Origin: CAYPOY01 sp964412395
GTDB lineage: Bacteria; Chloroflexota; Anaerolineae; B4-G1
Direction: 5' to 3'
Length of the DNA stretch: 32,816 nt
NCBI GenBank assembly: GCA_964412395.1
Contig: CAYPOY010000012.1
Location: 1 to 32,816, forward strand
Below are positions 28,553-32,816 of this stretch, in pieces. Position 1 is the stretch's first letter. Every line of letters begins with the position of its first letter. The notes under the pieces are model-generated. The model ran no database searches. It saw only the letters and a program-made list of their open reading frames with translations, and was not told the origin of the DNA. A program made the translations under genes and the position numbers.

Positions 28553-31029
28553 CTGATTTCTCCTTTGCCTTTCCCATCTTTCGTCTTCCAGAACTGCGCC
28601 ACTCGCCGGGCCAGCAGACGGTTGTCCGGATCGGCCAGTTCTGGATCGGTCTCGAAAAAGCGGCTAGCGGCCTCGCGGGCGGCCTCTACGAGCCGCAGGT
28701 CGGTCACGCTGGCCAACTTGAGGTCTGGAAAGCCGGACTGGCGGGTGCCGAGAAACTCACCCGGCCCGCGCATCTCCAGGTCCTTCTGTGCCAGCGCGAA
28801 GCCGTCGTTGGTGGCCTCGACCACCTGCAGCCGTTCCTGTGCCTCCGGGGAGGAGGAATCAGATACCAGTAGGCAGTAGGAGGCGTGCTCCCTCCGGCCT
28901 ACGCGGCCTCGGAACTGGTGAAGTTGCGCCAGGCCGAAGTGGTCCGCCCCCTCGATGAGCATCACCGTGGCGTTGGGTATGTCAATCCCTACCTCGACGA
29001 CAGACGTGGTGACCAGGATGTCCAGTTTCCCCTGGGCGAAGTGGGCCATCGTGGCCTCCTTATCCTCGCCCTTCATCCGCCCGTGCAGCAGGCCCAGCCG
29101 CAGGTCTGGGAAGATGTACTTTTGGAGGCGCTTGTATTCTTCGACAGCCGCCTTGGCCTCGACCTTCTCCGACTCTTCGACCAGCGGGCAGATGATAAAT
29201 GCCTGGCGGCCCTTTTTGATCTGGCTGCGCACGAAATTGTACGCCCGTTCTCGCTCGGTGGGTAGAATCAAACGGGTGATAACCGGTTGACGACCCGGCG
29301 GCATCTCGTCAATGACCGAGACATCCATGTGGCCCCACAGCGTCAGTTCGAGGGAGCGTGGGATGGGAGTGGCGGTCATCACCAGCAGGTGGGGGTTGTA
29401 TCCTTTCTGTCGCAGCGCAGCTCGTTGGCGTACGCCGAAGCGGTGCTGCTCGTCAATCACTGCGAATGCCAGCTCCTTGAACTGCACGCTTTCCTGGATC
29501 AGCGCGTGGGTGCCTACGACGATGTCCACGCTGCCTTTGGCCAGCCCGGTGTAAATCTCTTCTCGCTCTTGCCCGGTGACACTGCCTGTGAGTAGACGGA
29601 TGCTGGGTGGATGGCCGAGCCAATTCGCAGAAGAAAGGGAAAGGAGCCAGGTCAGGGTGTTGTAGTGCTGCTCGGCCAGGATCGCGGTGGGGGCCATCAG
29701 TGCCGCCTGAGCGCCGGCAGCCACGGTCAGAACCATCGCCGCCGCCGCTACGACTGTCTTGCCTGAGCCCACGTCTCCTTGCAGTAGCCGGTTCATCGGC
29801 TGGTTTGAGCGCAGGTCGGCCACAACCTGCCGCAACGCTCGCCGCTGGGCGAGTGTTGGTTCAAACGGCAGACCGCGGATGAAGTTGTTGAGAGTAGCGT
29901 CGTCAACCGTCAACGGTTTGCCTGGTTCCGAGCGCCACGAGTGACGCTGGCGCAGCAGGCCGATCTGCAGCACAAATAACTCGTCGAAAGCCAGCCGATA
30001 GCGGGCTTGCTTCAGTGATGCCTTGCTATCCGGGAAGTGAGCCTGGACGATAGCAGTCTCCAGATCCAGCAGGTTCGCCTCTTGACACACCGAGGCCGGC
30101 AGGTGGTCGGGCAGCCGCCTGGACCAGTAGTCCACAGTGCGCTTCATCAGGCGGCGCAGCCACCTGGCATTGATGCCCCCGGTGAGAGGGTAGACTGGCA
30201 CGAGGCGAGCGGTGTGCAGCAGTTCCTCTTCCAGCGGTTCCCACTCAGGGGAGTTAAAGCACAGCCGGCCCAGGTATTCGTCCACTTTGCCGCTGATGAT
30301 GATCTGTTGACCACGCCTGATCTTGTCGGCCAGGTAGGGTTGATTGAACCATGTGGCTTCGATGACGCTGGTGCTGTCGGAGAGGGTGGCCTTAAAGAGG
30401 GTGCCGCCTCCCCGGGTTTCACGCACGTAGGCATCCCGGACCTGGGCGATGACGGTGACCTCGTCGCCGTACTCAACCCGGTTGATGGGTTTAAGTTGCG
30501 AATAGTCGTCGTGGCGGCGGGGGAAAGAGTAGACCATGTCGCGGATAGTGTGGATGCCCAGTTTGGCCAGCCGCTTGGCCTGTCGGGGGCCCACGCCTTG
30601 CAAGGCGGTAACTGGGGAATCAAGGCCGGTGCGCTGAGCGTGATTGGATGGCAAACCAGAGTCCCGAACTTGTTCGGGGGTGACGGGGACTGGCTTGGTC
30701 TCGGCAGGCGCAGGTGGGATCGAAGGCGCTTTCTTCTCTTTCCCTCTTTTCTCTTCCCCCTTCCCTTTTCTGGGAGGAGCCTCCTTGAGCATTTCCAGCA
30801 GCGCGGCCACAGCCTCCTGGCGGGTGGCAGAGTTGGGTAGGCTGCTGTAGGCGTGCAGCCGATCGGCCACTTCCTGGACCCAGCCATCTGCCTCCGGTCC
30901 GAAGGCGGTCCTGGCTTCTCGCAACCATGTGTTGGCGTAGCAGGCCAGGCCACCGAGGACAGCCCAGTCCTGGCACTTTTCTGCTTCCAGGCGGAGAATC
31001 TTGGTCAGTTTCTTAATAGGTGTTGTCAT
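28549..31029 (-). CDS. recG: ATP-dependent DNA helicase RecG with N-terminal extension
   Basis: RecG remodels stalled replication forks and branched DNA. The 826-residue product has the wedge domain (VEYGDEVTVIAQVRDAYVRE), Walker A GDVGSGKT (418-425), the DEQH box at about 526-529, TATPIPRSLELTLWG, and the late QFRGRVGRREHASYC motif. It is about 130 residues longer than the 693-residue E. coli protein. The extra part is N-terminal, with a helical segment (about 1-85) and a Lys/Pro-rich linker (about 85-115) before the usual LQGVGPRQAKRL helix-hairpin-helix. It starts three bases after the first DegV stop. Confidence 0.96.
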   Translation of the reverse strand: MTTPIKKLTKILRLEAEKCQDWAVLGGLACYANTWLREARTAFGPEADGWVQEVADRLHAYSSLPNSATRQEAVAALLEMLKEAPPRKGKGEEKRGKEKKAPSIPPAPAETKPVPVTPEQVRDSGLPSNHAQRTGLDSPVTALQGVGPRQAKRLAKLGIHTIRDMVYSFPRRHDDYSQLKPINRVEYGDEVTVIAQVRDAYVRETRGGGTLFKATLSDSTSVIEATWFNQPYLADKIRRGQQIIISGKVDEYLGRLCFNSPEWEPLEEELLHTARLVPVYPLTGGINARWLRRLMKRTVDYWSRRLPDHLPASVCQEANLLDLETAIVQAHFPDSKASLKQARYRLAFDELFVLQIGLLRQRHSWRSEPGKPLTVDDATLNNFIRGLPFEPTLAQRRALRQVVADLRSNQPMNRLLQGDVGSGKTVVAAAAMVLTVAAGAQAALMAPTAILAEQHYNTLTWLLSLSSANWLGHPPSIRLLTGSVTGQEREEIYTGLAKGSVDIVVGTHALIQESVQFKELAFAVIDEQHRFGVRQRAALRQKGYNPHLLVMTATPIPRSLELTLWGHMDVSVIDEMPPGRQPVITRLILPTERERAYNFVRSQIKKGRQAFIICPLVEESEKVEAKAAVEEYKRLQKYIFPDLRLGLLHGRMKGEDKEATMAHFAQGKLDILVTTSVVEVGIDIPNATVMLIEGADHFGLAQLHQFRGRVGRREHASYCLLVSDSSSPEAQERLQVVEATNDGFALAQKDLEMRGPGEFLGTRQSGFPDLKLASVTDLRLVEAAREAASRFFETDPELADPDNRLLARRVAQFWKTKDGKGKGEIS

Positions 31030-31032
31030 GTC

Positions 31033-31878
31033 TTATTTAGCGGTCACGGCGGCCACGCCCAGCCCTCTCGGTCCTACGTGGGCGCCGATGATGGTGGTGA
31101 CTGCGACGGTAAGCAGTTGCTTGGGTGAGCAAAGATCGGTCAGGCGGTGGCGGAGGTCTTCTACCTCGGGAGCGTAAGTGTGGAGGACTGCCAGCCGCTC
31201 CAATGGGCCTAAGGCGCGCGTGAGTTCCACCAACCGCTCAATGGCCCGGTGCTTCGCCCGCGTCTGCCCTAGGTCTCTGACCTTGCCCAGGAGCACCTCC
31301 ACAATCGGCTTGATACGCAGAATCTGAGCGGCTTTCGCTTGTGCCCAACCCACCCGTCCGCTGCGGCGCAGGTATTCTAATGTATCGAGCATCGCATAGA
31401 CGCGCACCCGGCTCTTCATGTCCTCGACCATGGCCAGGATCTCTTGGGCACCCTTGCCTTCTGCGGCTGCTTCGGCCGCCGCGATGACCATCCAACCGAG
31501 GCCCATTGTGACCTGCCCTGAGTCTATGATGTGTACTTTCAGACCCGGCACCTCCTGCGCGCCCAGGTGAGCGACGTTGTACATCCCGCTCAGGTCAGCC
31601 GAGATCACGATGGCGATCACCTCGTCTGCCTCGTCAGCCAGGCTGCCATACGCCATGGCGAACTCGTGGGCTGGCGGTACAGCGGTGGTCGGCACGACCG
31701 GCATAGTGGGTAATTGGGCGTAAAACTCCTCCCGGCTGAGGCCCCCAGAAAGAGGCTCATCTCGATAACTACGATTACCGATCTGGACGTAGGCTGGCAC
31801 AACAGTGATGCGCAGCCGCGCCGCCACTTCGAGGGGCACGTCGGATGTGCTGTCGGTGAGAATGCGCACCTGGCTCAC
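31033..31878 (-). CDS. DegV family fatty-acid-binding protein, copy 1
   Basis: DegV proteins bind a fatty acid, and some (FakB) present it to a fatty-acid kinase for phosphorylation. The 281-residue protein starts QVRILTDSTSDVP and has VPTTAVPPAHEF, VIAIVISADLSGMYN, LEYLRRSGRVG and a closing IIGAHVGPRGLG, in the correct order for the two-domain fold. The start is GTG 31878, overlapping the stop of the next DegV gene by 4 bases (GTGA). No fatty-acid kinase FakA gene is in the window. The fab genes downstream make a lipid link plausible. Confidence 0.93.
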   Translation of the reverse strand: MSQVRILTDSTSDVPLEVAARLRITVVPAYVQIGNRSYRDEPLSGGLSREEFYAQLPTMPVVPTTAVPPAHEFAMAYGSLADEADEVIAIVISADLSGMYNVAHLGAQEVPGLKVHIIDSGQVTMGLGWMVIAAAEAAAEGKGAQEILAMVEDMKSRVRVYAMLDTLEYLRRSGRVGWAQAKAAQILRIKPIVEVLLGKVRDLGQTRAKHRAIERLVELTRALGPLERLAVLHTYAPEVEDLRHRLTDLCSPKQLLTVAVTTIIGAHVGPRGLGVAAVTAK

Positions 31879-32744
31879 TGGAAGAATGCTTCCTTGCCTG
31901 TGCCCTCATATACCACCAGGCCCATCCCGTCTGGCCCGATGTGGGAAGCCAGCAGTGGGCCGTAGAGCAGGATGGGAAACTCGTGGCCCGGCGTGATGAG
32001 TTCCAGTCGCTCCTGCAACATTTTCGTCTCCTCTGTGGGGTAGCGTGTGCTTTGCAGGATGGCTATCCATTCGATGTCGGAGAACTCGCTGGCGAACTCG
32101 GCCAGTTTATCTATCGCACGTTCGCGGCTGCGAACTTTCTCCATAGGGATAATCTTGCCCTCTTCGATCGCCAGGAAGGGCCTGATACCTAACATAGTGC
32201 CCAGGATAGCCTGGGCCGGGCTGATGAGATGGCTGTGTTCCAGGTAGTCCATTGTGTCGGTGATAAGCACGATGTAGGTGCGCCGGATGATCCCCCTGAT
32301 CTGGCGCATAATCTCGCTCAGCGAGACAGACTTGTTAGCCAACTGTGCTGCTTCTTGCACCAGGGTGCCCAACCCCAGGGAGAGTGTCTCCGAATTTATG
32401 ACCGCGATGTCGCAGCGGCCCAGGAATTCGCGGGCGGCCTTCTGCGCTTCGCGGCAGACGAGGCTGAGACTGGCCGAAGAGTGGAGTGAGATGATCTGAT
32501 CGGTGCGGCGCGTCAGGCGGCTATATACGCGCTGGAACTCCTTGGCTGTCGGGCTGATGATGCTGGGCCGGACGCGGTCGTGAGCCATGCGGAGCAGCAG
32601 CTCTTCGTGATCCAAATCCGTGCCGTCCTGGTAGTCATCGTGGCCAATGCGGACGGTTAGGGGTACGATGGTGATGCCGAGTTGTTCAGCAGTGGCCGGT
32701 GCGATGGTTGCTGCGCTGTCGGTAACGATGTGGACTCTGGACAC
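31875..32744 (-). CDS. DegV family fatty-acid-binding protein, copy 2
   Basis: The 289-residue second DegV protein reads VHIVTDSAATIAPATAEQLG, IISLHSSASLSLVCREAQKA, MDYLEHSHLISPAQAILG and ending LLASHIGPDGMGLVVYEG. The residue spacing follows the family, but it differs strongly from copy 1, for instance in having Glu-His-Ser-His where copy 1 has Arg-Arg-Ser-Gly-Arg. It might thus bind a different lipid. The start is GTG 32744 with GGAGG four bases upstream. The gene precedes copy 1, recG and coaD in one tightly packed unit. Confidence 0.92.
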   Translation of the reverse strand: MSRVHIVTDSAATIAPATAEQLGITIVPLTVRIGHDDYQDGTDLDHEELLLRMAHDRVRPSIISPTAKEFQRVYSRLTRRTDQIISLHSSASLSLVCREAQKAAREFLGRCDIAVINSETLSLGLGTLVQEAAQLANKSVSLSEIMRQIRGIIRRTYIVLITDTMDYLEHSHLISPAQAILGTMLGIRPFLAIEEGKIIPMEKVRSRERAIDKLAEFASEFSDIEWIAILQSTRYPTEETKMLQERLELITPGHEFPILLYGPLLASHIGPDGMGLVVYEGTGKEAFFQ

Positions 32745-32816
32745 AGAACCTCCAAGATTAGCGGTTAGCGGTTACTCCACCGAAAGGATATAGTGGTAGT
32801 GGGGCTGTCCACCGGC

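Overview
The window (32,816 bp, moderately high GC) looks like a chromosomal piece of a member of the Chloroflexota, perhaps of the Anaerolineae type. This is an inference from gene content, not a proven assignment. It rests on the degV-recG-coaD-coiled coil-rpmF order, a YfhO-like membrane protein, a cyclic-2,3-diphosphoglycerate-synthetase-like GTPase, and short dispersed repeats (TCACGTT and GATTGGA heptamers, and a CTGAGCATAGTCGAAGG-type element) known from such genomes. No rRNA, tRNA or CRISPR array was seen.

Plus strand, 1-9803. The window opens with a frameshifted C-terminal remnant of an IS66 transposase. A protein-quality and signalling cluster follows: hsp20, lon, a stand-alone receiver domain overlapping the lon stop, and a PHP-AlbA_2 fusion protein. 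Next comes the broken 5' part of a diversity-generating-retroelement-like reverse transcriptase. A perfect-consensus promoter then drives a ribbon-helix-helix/PIN toxin-antitoxin pair. Last is a large YfhO-like membrane protein whose frame contains three unrelated short repeat insertions.

Minus strand, 9923-20935. Read in the direction of transcription, this is a CoA-dependent catabolic cluster: DUF952 protein, thiolase-like protein, DUF35-like partner, class I CoA-transferase pair 1, CoA-transferase pair 2, acyl-CoA dehydrogenase. Foreign DNA sits in it at two places. A PD-(D/E)XK-like nuclease plus an MNT/HEPN toxin-antitoxin pair lies between the DUF35 gene and CoA-transferase pair 1. Between the two CoA-transferase pairs lies DNA that reads as one or two integron gene cassettes. 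The better one has a 133-bp attC-like site whose R'' end is an exact 11-nt complement of the cassette's first bases. No integrase is present, and the open frame of each cassette carries a frameshift.

Minus strand, 21073-32744. These are mainly housekeeping genes in tight order: two DegV proteins, recG, coaD, a coiled-coil protein, rpmF, fabD, fabG, an Asp23-family gene, nusB, tatA, tatC, a Cys-rich membrane protein, a cDPG-synthetase-like GTPase and a DUF2148 protein. Many stops and starts overlap by 4 bp, implying translational coupling. A perfect-consensus promoter ahead of rpmF has its -35 box built over the stop codon of the preceding gene.

The best leads are the integrase-less cassette insertion, the thiolase/DUF35 pair that has lost its signature cysteines, the reverse-transcriptase remnant, the nuclease-MNT-HEPN island and the PHP-AlbA_2 fusion beside lon.
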